From Sarcocystis neurona (lineage: Eukaryota; Apicomplexa; Conoidasida; Eucoccidiorida; Sarcocystidae), in contig KL647288.1 in the NCBI GenBank assembly GCA_000727475.1, forward strand, positions 5,818,446 through 5,882,445: 64,000 bases of DNA, written 5' to 3'. Below the pieces are notes generated by a model. The model worked only from the letters and a program-made list of their open reading frames with translations. It was not told the DNA's origin and did no database searches. Numbering within the stretch: position 1 is the first letter of the stretch; the number at the start of each line of letters is the position of its first letter. Below are positions 1 through 10,160 of this stretch, piece by piece. The position numbers and the translations under genes were made by a program.

Positions 1-2439
1 CGAAGAGACCCAGCAAAATGTGCGTTGTTCCCTGCAAACATGTATACAACGAGAGATCTTTTGCCTGCGCTTCACCGAGGATTTTGTAGGCTGTCACCTG
101 TCCAAGGGTAATTTTGACGCTGCACGTGTGATACAACAAGGAGGAAGCAAAAAACACAAGAGAGCCAAACCGACGAAAATAACGTGGTGCACGTCCACTT
201 TAAACTGCTGCTTACATGCGGGGTAGAATTAGTCAACCTCCCGCCCTATCTCATTCCGGCCGGCTTTTTTTCTTCTCTCCCTTTCCCAAAACGGCCCTCT
301 TTCTGGAATTCTCCTTCCTCTCTCTCGTTCCCTGTATATGTATATCTGCTGTTCTTACGACTCCTGCATCTACGTTTCTCTTTTCTGTAGGATATGGAAG
401 AGCACAGTTCTGCGCCTATTTACAAGAGACGGACAACATCTGATCGCTAAGCGAGGCAAAAAACCTCCCGCTCTTCGATTTGCCGAAGAAGAGAGAAGAA
501 AGATATGGTTCTGAGCGAACCCAGCACCTGCAGTGATTTTCGCTGACATACATATGTGCATACATACACACACAGACACATTTATATATAGACATACAAA
601 TACACACACATGCGTACACATAGACAAAGCCTCCATACGCAGATAAATTCTACCCCTCCACCTTTCCACCGGATGATATACGTCCGGACATACACATGTG
701 TATCCTCCTCTGGGCCACCAACTACAGATCCTGGGCACCGTGACGTCCCTTTCAGAAGTGACTCTTCTTCCTTGAGCAACTCGAGACAAGGACCACCTGC
801 AGTTTTGCTTCTTCGTCTCCCGGCGTGGAGGGACGGGCCGGAAGAAGGGGCGAAGCTATGATAAGACACACGTAATTCAGTAGACGGTGTTCGTAGCACC
901 ACCACATACGCGTCTCCACATCCAATTTTTTCGCCGAATAGAAAAGACGCTTACAAACTGTAGAATACCTGTACTACACATACACATATAAACTTACGAA
1001 GATACGTGTGTGCCACGGCTCTTGATAATACCTCCACCGCCTTCTTCATATTCAAACAAAATCGCCACTGCTCTTTGCATACTTTTTTTTCTTCACGACC
1101 TCCCCATCTTCACCCCACACCGCTGATATGTACCTTCACGCGTACGTATATGGAACGAGATAGATAGTATAGAGCATGTGCTGCTCTTTCTTCTCGTCCG
1201 TGAACCTGCTAGTCACGTGCGGAGTCTGCTGTTCCACTACACGCTTCACAGTGTATAGAATTAAGTGATTTTGACGCACGCACTTCACTTTCCTACCTCA
1301 CAGGAAAAAAAACGCGGAAGCCACAAACTTTCGGCCGATCCAGCATCCCTCACATACGTGTAGTGCTCCCCCACACAAAAACATATGCCCGTACCTAAAT
1401 ATACCTGCAGATGTATCCTTTCTCCATACGCACACACATATGTGCACGCAGAAACACCTACACATCTCTCCATACACATGTCTCTACAGACATACATACC
1501 TACAGGACTCCCCCCACACATATACACAAACATATACATGAATATACCTATATATATTTTTCTCCATATACACACGTGTATACAGACATACACACACACA
1601 CACCTATACATGCGCATATCTATATCGACATATATACCCCTACTATACGTATACATATAACTCTCTCTCTCTTTTTCTCCATGTTTACCTACAAACATAC
1701 ATACACATACATGTATGAGACACCTACACGTATATACATGTATACGTGAGCACCTACTTCGCGCCCCGACACATCTACCCCGTTCATATATATACGTGGA
1801 TCAAACGTGTATCACACAACTGCCTGCGCGCCACGTGCTTGTATACAGATACGTGTCTCTACACAAATACAAATATATATATATGTATGTGTAGCTTTCT
1901 CTTTCTTTACATACACACCATTTACATATATATATATATGAGTACATATTCCACCCAGACACCCGCCCCGTTCATACACATACGTGGATCAAACATCTTC
2001 CACAGTTCTTGCGTGCCGTCTACTTATACACATATGCATACATCTCTACACATATACATATATACATACGCGTATATCTCTCTTTACATATATACACCAC
2101 ATATACACGCATGAACACATATTCCGCGCGGACCTCCCCCCCTTCGTATACACACGTAAATTCGGATATGTCTCAGACACCTGGTTGCGGGCCGTCTACA
2201 TATATACATATACATCTGCACGCATACACATACACGTGTAGGCATATCTTTCTCTTTCTCTACACATATACCACCTATATATATACATACGTATTCCGCA
2301 AAAATCCCCGCCCTCCACATAAACGTGAACCAGAGACGCCTCAGCCAAATTCCTGCGGCCCCCCCGTAGTGTGCCCCCTGCCTTCACGCGCCGACGCAGG
2401 AGAGGCTTCTTTCCTGCCCTGCTGCGGCCGCCAGCTTAC
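1..2439 (-). other. eIF3L intron 2 (partial), repeat-filled
   Basis: No coding block of eIF3L or any other recognised protein was found. The interval holds TA/CA microsatellites (about 530-620 and 1380-1740) and a long-unit tandem repeat at 1745-2370. The stretch 1-520 and 620-1300 is non-repetitive, with nothing recognised. Confidence 0.6.
1745..2370. repeat. Diverged tandem repeat, about 180 bp unit, roughly four copies
   Basis: Successive units share a GC-rich core (CCCGTTCATAYAYATACGTG, then GATCAAAC, then a TGCGYGCC segment) followed by TA-rich and CTCTCTTT stretches. Cores fall near 1755, 1955, 2130 and 2300. The TA microsatellites are part of each unit, so the array is a minisatellite with embedded microsatellites. 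Confidence 0.6.
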
Positions 2440-2780
2440 TCGGGCCTGCACTCCACTTCTGCGAGGAAGTTGATAAGCAGCGCGTAGTTATCCCAAGCAA
2501 ATCTCCTGTCTTCCCAGGTGACTTCCTGCTGGCACTTGAGGAACAGGTGGCGGTAATACAGCTCCTTGTACAGGGTAATGATAAGGCAGTGGTAGCGGTC
2601 GTATTGCCGATAGAACGTGGCCACTTCTTCGACCGACGGCCAGCGCTTATCCGGGTAGAAACGCTCCGATAGGGTCGGGAAGTCCACTTCGTAAAGGCGC
2701 CGAATGGCTTCTAAGTTGCGGTCGTACACGTCGTCGTAGAGCAGCCGCAGAAACTCCTCCACCTCCGCCTCGAAGCGCAC
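2440..2780 (-). CDS. eIF3L: eIF3L exon 2 (conserved PAF67 N-terminal block)
   Basis: The acceptor is CTGCAG, directly at the end of a CTG-rich intron, and the donor is CCGA|GTAAGC. The exon reads VRFEAEVEEF...ERFYPDKRWPSVEEV...LYKELYYRHLF...WDNYALLINFLAEVECRP. It aligns without gaps of note to the eIF3L region just before the WLWD motif. It leaves in phase 2. Confidence 0.9.
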
Positions 2781-4064
2781 CTGCAGCACGCACCGCAACC
2801 GACGACAGCCATCGCATCCGCAGCAGCTCCGCTCCCCAACAGCAGCAACGGCAGCGTACAGAACAAGAGAACCGCGCCCCCAACACAGCAGCCACAGGCA
2901 CTGCAGCACCTCACCGGCAGCAGCACAGAAAAGAGCTGCAGACGCAATAACAGCGGCACAGAGGAGGCAGCTGCAACACAAACAAAACCGCATCCCCCCA
3001 CCCCCTTCCCCACGAGACAGTAGCTGCAAGAGGAAGGGCCGGGAAAACGAGCAGGAGCGGCAGCCACAGCACACATAAGGTGGAAGAGCAGCGGCTGCAA
3101 CAGCAAGATCCGTGTCTTCCACAACAGCAGATCGAAGAAACAGAACAACAGCAGCAGCAGCGGAGAAAAGAGCAGGAGCGGCGCGTGCTGCAGCAAAAAA
3201 GGCACTGGCGTGAACATGACAGCCGAGAAAGAGCCACAACATGCGCAGGCGCCACGGAGCGCAGCCGCTCGCTGCTATTTCCCAAATAACGGCCGACGTG
3301 TCGCAGCTGCTCGACCGGGTCTCGGGACCACGCCGACGAAGGGACCGGACGAGCAAGAAACGAGGCGCAACCGGCGACGCAGAAAGCACGCCGCGCGCGT
3401 GTTATCGCCCCTTTGCTGCTGAGAAATTTCTACTCCCTCCGCCGGCTTCTGCTTCCCCGATCTCTGCATCCTTCCGGGACGCACGTATCCACATCCCTCA
3501 ATACACGTGTATGTGTGTAATGTGTCCACATCATCTAACACGTCTTCTGTCTTTGTGTCTATCTATCTGTCTACATGTATACGAAGTCCATCCAGACGTA
3601 CATATACATGTACACAGACATATATGTTGACTTGTCTATCTATATACATATATATATATATATATATATGAAGCCCATCCTGGTGTATATACGTGTACAT
3701 GGATATACATTGACGAGGCAGAACGCGCAAAGGGAAACAGAGGGAGTACCTTTTCGCCTATCATCCGGTCGAGCGCGGCATCATCAAGGCCCTCGCCTTC
3801 TGCAGCAGCTTCTGCTGCTGGTTTCTCCTCCTCATCCCTTGCTCCTGCTGCTGCATCCCGCGGCTGCTGCTCGTTTCTTCCGCCTTCCTCTTCTTCCGCT
3901 TCCGCTGACGCACACGCCGCGTCCTCCTCATTCACATCTTCGCGCTTTCTTCGTCCCCCTCCCTGCTCGTCTCTCTCGGCAGTCCTCTCCTGCTGCTGTT
4001 CCTCCTCCTGTGCTGCCGCCGTCTCCCGCCTCTGCTGCTGCTGCGCCGTCTTTGCCGTCTCCAT
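2440..4064 (-). CDS. eIF3L: Eukaryotic translation initiation factor 3 subunit L (eIF3L), 5' part, two exons
   Basis: eIF3L is a PCI/PAF67-family subunit of the cytoplasmic eIF3 complex, which recruits mRNA to the 40S ribosome. Two exons are visible: 4064-3750 (105 codons) and 2780-2440 (113 codons plus 2 nt), joined in phase 0 by a GT-AG intron. Exon 2 carries the diagnostic block: an acidic helix ending EEFLRLLYDDVYDRN, then ERFYPDKRWPSVEEV, then LYKELYYRHLF, which match the family's N-terminal half (human LYKELYYRHIY). Exon 1 is low-complexity E/Q/A/R. The family's remaining domain (the WLWD.IDEF.YQF block and the PCI region) is not found in 1-2439, so the gene runs off the left edge after an intron of more than 2.4 kb. 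The start is the first ATG, in an AAAG-ATG-G context. Family identity is firm; the exon 1 assignment rests on position, phase and start context. Confidence 0.85.
2781..3749 (-). other. eIF3L intron 1 with sense-strand (CTG)n tract
   Basis: The intron is 969 bp, GT-AG. On the gene's strand the last 480 bp are dense in CTG/GCTGCT ending at the CTGCAG acceptor, and the 5' end has TA repeats near 3630-3670. Long open frames here (for example the Leu/Cys-rich one at 3389-2436) are repeat artefacts upstream of exon 2. Confidence 0.7.
3750..4064 (-). CDS. eIF3L: eIF3L exon 1 (start codon, low-complexity N-terminus)
   Basis: Residues 1-105, beginning METAKTAQQQQ. Gln and Ala runs come from sense-strand CAG repeats, followed by Glu-rich stretches. 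It ends MIGEK at an AAG|GTACTC donor. No family motif lies here, so this is a less certain exon than the next one. The codon phase agrees with exon 2. Confidence 0.65.
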
Positions 4065-4264
4065 CTTTGCGAGAAAGACGTACACCGAGAGACGTCACGG
4101 CACACGGGGAAACGCCACTGCCCAGCGCGACACGGCTCCTCCAAGAACTGCGGCAGCAGCAGCACGAGCCACCTGCAACCCCACACAACCCACCGCAGCG
4201 GCAACAACGCACATCTTCCCTACAAAGATGTCCTCGCAGAGCTGCGACACAAAGCAGCTCTTTA

Positions 4265-4520
4265 TCTACTGATAAAGAACCTTGCTCTCTCTGTGTGTCG
4301 GCAGGTCCACACTGCAAGCAGTATCCACCTTTCCCAGCACCTCCGCCTTTTCTACGCCCCGCCACAAAGTATATCCCCTGTTACTGCCCCGCAGCACACC
4401 ACTCCTATCCCTACGCATATCTTTCCATATCCCCTGTCCATATATATACATATGTATGTGAGAGTCGCCGTCCCCTGTGTGAGGCAGTTTTGCTGGTGAC
4501 CGCCTCGGTGTGAACAGCTG
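4265..4520. other. Nothing recognised
   Basis: A short stretch upstream of eIF3L exon 1 with mixed composition. It probably contains the eIF3L 5' UTR and promoter, but no element could be delimited. Confidence 0.3.
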
Positions 4521-5738
4521 TACACATATGCATATTATATACCTGGCAGGGAGACGGGGAGAGAGACAAGAAGATCAACACTCACATGGGCAGACGTGTG
4601 GAAACCGAAAAAGAACCACGACACGCGGATCGAAGAAGAAAAAAGTCCTCTTGGCTGCTGCATATATGTGTGCGGTCGGCACGACTCGGGACACGGCACA
4701 CGCACAGTGGGACCCCCAGAGAAAAAGAGAGAGCGAGAGAACCTCCAGCCGCCGACTTTCTCTGCACCGTCGACGGCACGTAGACACTCCTCTTGTCTGC
4801 ACACACAAAATTTTAGAAAAAGAAGTTCTGCGTCACCTCCCGCCGCAGGTTATATGCAGTCACAGCCAGACCTCGGCATTAAAGACGCAGATCCATCCCC
4901 CTGCTCGGCCACGTCTCAGAAATAAACCTCTCTCGCACAGTTGCGTCGGAGTGTGGAGGAAGTGCGCACGGACGGTATTGAGCTTTCCCACCTACGTAAA
5001 AATGTTTTAACTCATCTCATTGTTCTTCTCTCAGCCACCTCTTTATTAACGAAACAGTCTTTGCGTAGCACGATATCTTCAGAAATGTATGCCCACGATT
5101 CGCCGACAGGCAAAGAGAGGCGCACGGTATTTGAACGCGAAGAGACTCCAGGACGCATCCCTGGCAGGCGGGACTCAGAAAACACGGGCGGACGCGTATA
5201 GACACAGACCCAAGGACAGCCTCGTCTGCAGGTATGATTTGCTATTAACGGATGTAGAGGTGTGTGAATGGACAGATATGGTCGACCAGGTGGCCACCCC
5301 CGGAGACGTGTGTCTGTGTGGACGACGCGCGCGTGCACCATTTCACCGCTATACACATACATACGGAGAGACACGTATTCACAGCACTCCACACACACAT
5401 ACACACAGGTAGAGACAGTTTCTCCATGAACTCCACTATCTTCCTTCCTTCTACCGTACCGTGAAGCCACTTCCTTGTGCCCCAAGGAAGTGCTGCGACG
5501 CATCACCGCTAGCTACCTCCCACGAGTCCTGTTGCGCCAACACGACAACTCTGAGAGACGGGCTTAGACAGGCACACACGAATTGTACGCACACTACAGA
5601 AAAGCAGGAGAAAAGAAAATGTAGGCGGGCGCACGGGGAGAACGTCGCGTGCTGGCCCGAGTTTCCACGAGTAGCAAGGCGGCACAGACACGGGCCCACA
5701 TCACAACTCAAAAGAAGTCATTACGCACGCAAATATTC

Positions 5739-6836
5739 TCATGCGGACGTTCTAGTGTCCTGCTCATGAGAGTGAAAATTTTGGCTAAGAAGCCGTGTAA
5801 AACTGCATTCCTGCGGTAGCGACAACCGTAACGTGCATGCGTGACACGCAGGGGAACTCCGGGAGAAAAGTCCCTTTCTCCTCAGAGGAAGAACATGGGA
5901 ACTACAGAAAAACCAAGCAGCACGCGCAGAAAAAAAAGTCTCTGGGTGCGACCGGCGGTTCCGTGTTGGCCACTGCTGCCGTCGGTGGGTGCTGCCGCTG
6001 CTGGTCCTGGTGGGTTCTTTGGGTAGTGGGACCGAGGCAATGCGGGCCAGACGTTGTGGGGAGGACAGGAAGTCCTGTTGCGGCGCATTAGTTGAGGAAA
6101 CTGTACTAAATCCGAAGGAGAGGGTGCAGAATAAGAAAGAGAAGACGAGCAGGTCTTGCAGGCTTACCAAGAAGAACGGGAAGTGGGAGTACGCAGCAGC
6201 CCCGGGGGGAGACTTGGCCGCCGTGCGATGTTTCCAAAACCAAAAAGTGAGGGCACGAGAGCAGACGAGCTCACACGCGCCAGAAGAAAGATTCACTGCC
6301 CCCGCAAAAGGTGTCCGGCTGATGAAGGTGGAAAAAAGAGTCGCAGAGCGATTGGGCAAAGAACGACAACGGGGCGACACCTGCGCAGCAGCGAATTCGG
6401 CGAGCCACAAGAGTGACAGCGCCCCGGTCGTCTGCGGGGAGTGGTATATATATACAGAAAAAAGAAGAAGCGTGAAGGGGGAGGGGTGAAATATGCAGCG
6501 GGTATATCCTGTGAAAGTCCGCACGATAGTAGACAGCAGAGTGCTACGACGAAGCATGCGTCCGGAAAATAGCGGGAACCGAGCCCAGAAAGATGGCCGA
6601 CCCCTATCACCAAATCCCCTTCCACACTGCGAGCACAGAGCAATCATATATACCGACCGGGACCAGCAAAACAGCAGCAGCAACAGACGCACGAGCAGCA
6701 GTCGCAGGACACGGAGGACCCGCAGCAGCAGAAGCTGCTGCACCCAACGGGCGTTCCTGGCAGGCGCACAGCCACTCCGCTGCGAAGACGCCGGTGGGAG
6801 GAGTCGTACAAAGTGCGGCAACCGCCGCCACCCCAC
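5739..6836 (-). CDS. Doubtful open reading frame, 365 codons
   Basis: This frame is open for 365 codons in a non-TA region. The translation is Leu/Ser/Arg-rich, and the LLLLRVLRVLRLLL part is only the antisense of a CAG repeat. No domain, signal peptide pattern or family motif is recognised. The opposite strand is also open over most of the same interval, so the length may reflect base composition rather than coding. It could be part of a gene, a 5' UTR region or nothing. Confidence 0.12.
   Translation of the reverse strand: MGWRRLPHFVRLLPPASSQRSGCAPARNARWVQQLLLLRVLRVLRLLLVRLLLLLFCWSRSVYMIALCSQCGRGFGDRGRPSFWARFPLFSGRMLRRSTLLSTIVRTFTGYTRCIFHPSPFTLLLFSVYIYHSPQTTGALSLLWLAEFAAAQVSPRCRSLPNRSATLFSTFISRTPFAGAVNLSSGACELVCSRALTFWFWKHRTAAKSPPGAAAYSHFPFFLVSLQDLLVFSFLFCTLSFGFSTVSSTNAPQQDFLSSPQRLARIASVPLPKEPTRTSSGSTHRRQQWPTRNRRSHPETFFSARAAWFFCSSHVLPLRRKGLFSRSSPACHACTLRLSLPQECSFTRLLSQNFHSHEQDTRTSA
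5989..6489 (+). CDS. Doubtful open reading frame, 166 codons
   Basis: The translation is Lys/Arg/Glu-rich (for example KKEKTSRSCRLTKKNGKWEY) and looks more protein-like than the antisense frame over it. After one stop the same frame stays open from 6493 to 6927. No family recognised, and no supporting splice partner was found. Confidence 0.15.
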   Translation: MLPLLVLVGSLGSGTEAMRARRCGEDRKSCCGALVEETVLNPKERVQNKKEKTSRSCRLTKKNGKWEYAAAPGGDLAAVRCFQNQKVRAREQTSSHAPEERFTAPAKGVRLMKVEKRVAERLGKERQRGDTCAAANSASHKSDSAPVVCGEWYIYTEKRRSVKGEG

Positions 6837-7015
6837 GAGAACACGGGCGCACAGTAGTATTGCAGCAAGGAAAATACATCAGGGCAAGCAAGAGCAGAGC
6901 AGCAGGAGTCGGAAGCATCAACAGTAGCCCAAGCACACGCGCAACAGGCAGCGGCGCAGGGACCGACGCTGCAGGAGAAGAGAAGCAGCCACATGAAAAG
7001 AAGAAGCAAGGCTAA
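6593..7015 (+). CDS. Doubtful open reading frame, 140 codons, Ala/Gly/Ser-rich
   Basis: It starts MADPYHQIPF in a good AAAG-ATG-G context and ends HEKKKQG-stop. It contains AAAT/AAAEAAAP runs from CAG repeats. The start context resembles that of the three real genes, but no homologous domain is recognised and the frame is repeat-driven. Confidence 0.2.
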   Translation: MADPYHQIPFHTASTEQSYIPTGTSKTAAATDARAAVAGHGGPAAAEAAAPNGRSWQAHSHSAAKTPVGGVVQSAATAATPREHGRTVVLQQGKYIRASKSRAAGVGSINSSPSTRATGSGAGTDAAGEEKQPHEKKKQG

Positions 7016-8473
7016 AGAGGGGATCTCTCTGCCTGTGGCGCGTGCATGCGAGGCGGTCGGGCTACTATTCCACATAACAGTACCGCAGTCGATGAATATG
7101 TACGCGCACAGCAGTACCGGCTTCGAGTTATAAATGCGAAGAACTTTCAGCCGGCCTGTTGGACTCCTGCTCCCACTCCTACTGGTGCGTCCGTTGGATA
7201 ATTGAGAGTACTACTGCCGGTGCTCTTCACGAGCTGCTGCTGTTGTGCTGCCCTCACAAGTGCTGGCGCTTCCCCTGTGGCGGCTGCTGGCGCCCGCCTG
7301 TTCAATAATTGGCGGTGAAGCTGCAGTTGCCGCTGTGTATACAGACACACGGACACGTACATCTCGGTGTTGGTAGCAATATACGTGTGTAGAGACGGTA
7401 GACATGTCGTGTGCGGGTCTGTCTGCCTATGTCAGGACGTACATGAGAATCGTCCCTATCAACCCTTGTATGTACATACATGGTGATCTCTGCATCTCTT
7501 AATATACACATACGTATGTGCAGATAGACTCTTCGCATCTTTACACATATATATATATATATATATATGCACACTCTCTGCATCCCTGCGTACACCTACA
7601 CTCCCCGCACTCTCTCTCTGTATATATATATATATATATAGACTCTCCATATGTACATATACGCACACGTGTGTGTATATATGTATATGTTGATATTTAT
7701 ACACTAACTCTCTGCAGGTCCGCACCCAGATACATTTCTATACACTCTCAACATCTCTAGATGTTGAGAGTATACACACATGCATGTATATACATATATA
7801 CGCAAACTCTCCACATATCGACACATACACACATGTGTGTAAATATATATATATATATATAAACACTGTTTGCATCTCTACATAAGCATATATTTGTACA
7901 CATGTATGAGCGCGGCCAGGAACCACGTAGCTGTGACAGACATATCGTACGCTACCGCGTCCAACACGGTTATTTACGCACATCTACGTAAATGCTATAC
8001 GTATATATATATATATATTTATATCGCTCTCTCGACGCATGTGTGCGAATCGCGGGCTAGTTACCTACACGTCGTATATATACTACAGGATCACTAATAA
8101 TTGAACCTCTGCACACCAAACGGCCGACAGACGGCTGCGCCGCTTAGCAGAAGAGGGGAGAGCTGCTGAAAGAGGTGGACAGTGCCACGTGCTGCATACA
8201 AAGGAGGCACACCGGTGCTTGCAAGTAAGTAGTCACCCTTGGATATGATGCCACATCAAAAGTAATTTCAAAGAAAACAGGTGGTCTGCAGGAGATATGT
8301 CTCCACCGTTATCGCTTAACTCTTCGAACAACAGAAGTCTGCAGTCTGTCTAAAACTGTTGTAGAAATTAGGTTTACGTACAACTTGGTAATCACGCGTT
8401 ACCTCATGAGAGCAAAAGAGATGCAAAGGTGGCACTGGACAACGAAGACGGACTTAATACTAGAGGCACCCCT

Positions 8474-8583
8474 ATAGATGAATGCGTACGTCTACTTGAA
8501 TGTGTGTATTGAGTTACACCTGTTGACGATAGATGAATGCGTACGTCTACTTGAATGTGTGTATTGAGTTACACCTGTTGACG
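8474..8583. repeat. Perfect tandem duplication, 2 x 55 bp
   Basis: The 55-bp unit beginning ATAGATGAATGCGTACG and ending CACCTGTTGACG occurs twice with no base difference, at 8474-8528 and 8529-8583. Identity suggests a recent event or an assembly duplication. Confidence 0.9.
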
Positions 8584-9272
8584 TCTCTCTGTCCTTCCCT
8601 CTCTGTCTCTCTCTACAGATGGATATGTGACGTCTGACACGTACGCACAGTACGTTCCTGTATACGGAACTATGCGCACTCACAAATACACACAAGAATA
8701 GTATCTGTCTACGTGTGCAGTGGTGCGGCGACTCGCATCATTTACACATGCATGCAGCAGTAGGCGCACATAGAACTATTCTTCGGCCTCCTGTGTATTG
8801 TACGTGCGGCTACAATAGGTGCAAGTGCAAACCCGTATTCCTGCCCAGAAGACGCAATAATCGTACTTGTATACGCACGCTTGTGAATGTGGATATATCT
8901 CAAAGGACATGTGTATGTGCATGTGTATGTACACGTGTAAAAACTTGTACGCGTATACACATGTATAGACGTATCACTCATGACGATTGTAATTAACGTT
9001 TAATTGCACATCAGAGGGAAGAATATTGTTTGAGTTTCGCTAAGAAATGTGTCGGGGTTTCAGCGACTAGCAAAAGCTCAACAGTGCAAGTAACAACGTG
9101 GAGACTTTACCAGTCTCCACAAGGCTGCTCGTACACGGTGTATGCTTCCCTGTATACCTGCAATTTGTTACACACGTAATGAGTCAGATATACACGGGCG
9201 GGTGGAAAGGCTTATTTCTACCCTCAGTCTGGAGCACATCCGTATACGTACGTGGAAGTCCATACAAATACG

Positions 9273-9304
<32 letters not shown>

Positions 9305-10050
9305 TGTATATGCATATGGACAGTTATATGTCCACATACGTAGGCTTGTGTACATGAAAATAATACGCGCAGACGTATATATATATATATATATATGTAC
9401 TAATATACGTTTATAGAGGGACGGTCTTACACATATGTGTGACTACGCGTACAGATATACGTCCGTACATAAAAACACACACAAACACACACACACACAT
9501 ATATATATGTATATACACACACACACACACACACGTAGCACACGTGTGCAGGTACACATGTCTACATGTTTACGCGTGTGCAGACAGTAGCAAAAGTACT
9601 CAAACGTACCGATAAAATTGCACTATATATTTGTAACGGGCTACGTCACACACAAAAACACCAAGGTACCGGGGAGGTATATGATTCTCAAGCATGCGTA
9701 CCTGTATGCAGACGGCCTTGGACACGTATGCACAGGTGTTAAGAACTCAGCTACATCCATACATATTTAATTCATTTTCTCCCTTTGTCTTGATGTACTC
9801 GGTACACTAAGAACCGTTTCCCGACCGAATAAGGCAAAGATGGCAGAATACGTTAGGACCAATAGTGCTGGCAGTTTGATTACTCATTGCTGCGCTGCCC
9901 GTTACATGCGGATGTGTATACACGTATATATTGATGCCTCTGTGCACTCTACATAAGGGAGTGGAAACGTGCGCCTCTCTCAATGTTAACACTTCTCTAC
10001 TTCAGTATACGTGGACAAAGGTGGCAGAGCTGCCTAGCAGTATGGGTGGT

Positions 10051-10160
10051 GTAGAAGTTGTGAGGCTATGTCATACAGATTTCACGTCTACAAACTGTGT
10101 GTGGCGTAGAAGGTGTGAGGCTATGTCATACATATTTCACGTCTACATCCATGTGTACCC
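10051..10160. repeat. Imperfect tandem duplication, 2 x 55 bp
   Basis: Two copies, starting GTAGAAGTTGTGAGGC and GTAGAAGGTGTGAGGC, are offset by exactly 55 bp and differ at a few positions. The sequence is unrelated to the 55-bp unit at 8474. Confidence 0.8.

Larger units (their letters stand above)
4065..8100. other. Intergenic region left of the repeat-poor segment
   Basis: This lies upstream of eIF3L and should hold its promoter, which cannot be pinned down. A (CAG)n-bearing open region lies at about 5740-7075 (see separate entries). TA microsatellites lie at about 7500-7870. A 10-bp-stem inverted repeat lies at 5468-5492 and a 13-bp one at 7744-7771. No conserved protein was recognised on either strand. 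Confidence 0.5.

Noticed and set aside
2436..3389. 317-codon minus-strand frame taken as one exon
   Set aside because: Only the last 113 codons are eIF3L. The upstream part is a CTG-rich intron ending in CTGCAG, and exon 1 joins in phase.
8474..10160. CRISPR-like array suspicion from short repeats
   Set aside because: These are only two direct tandem copies without spacers, in a eukaryotic genome.
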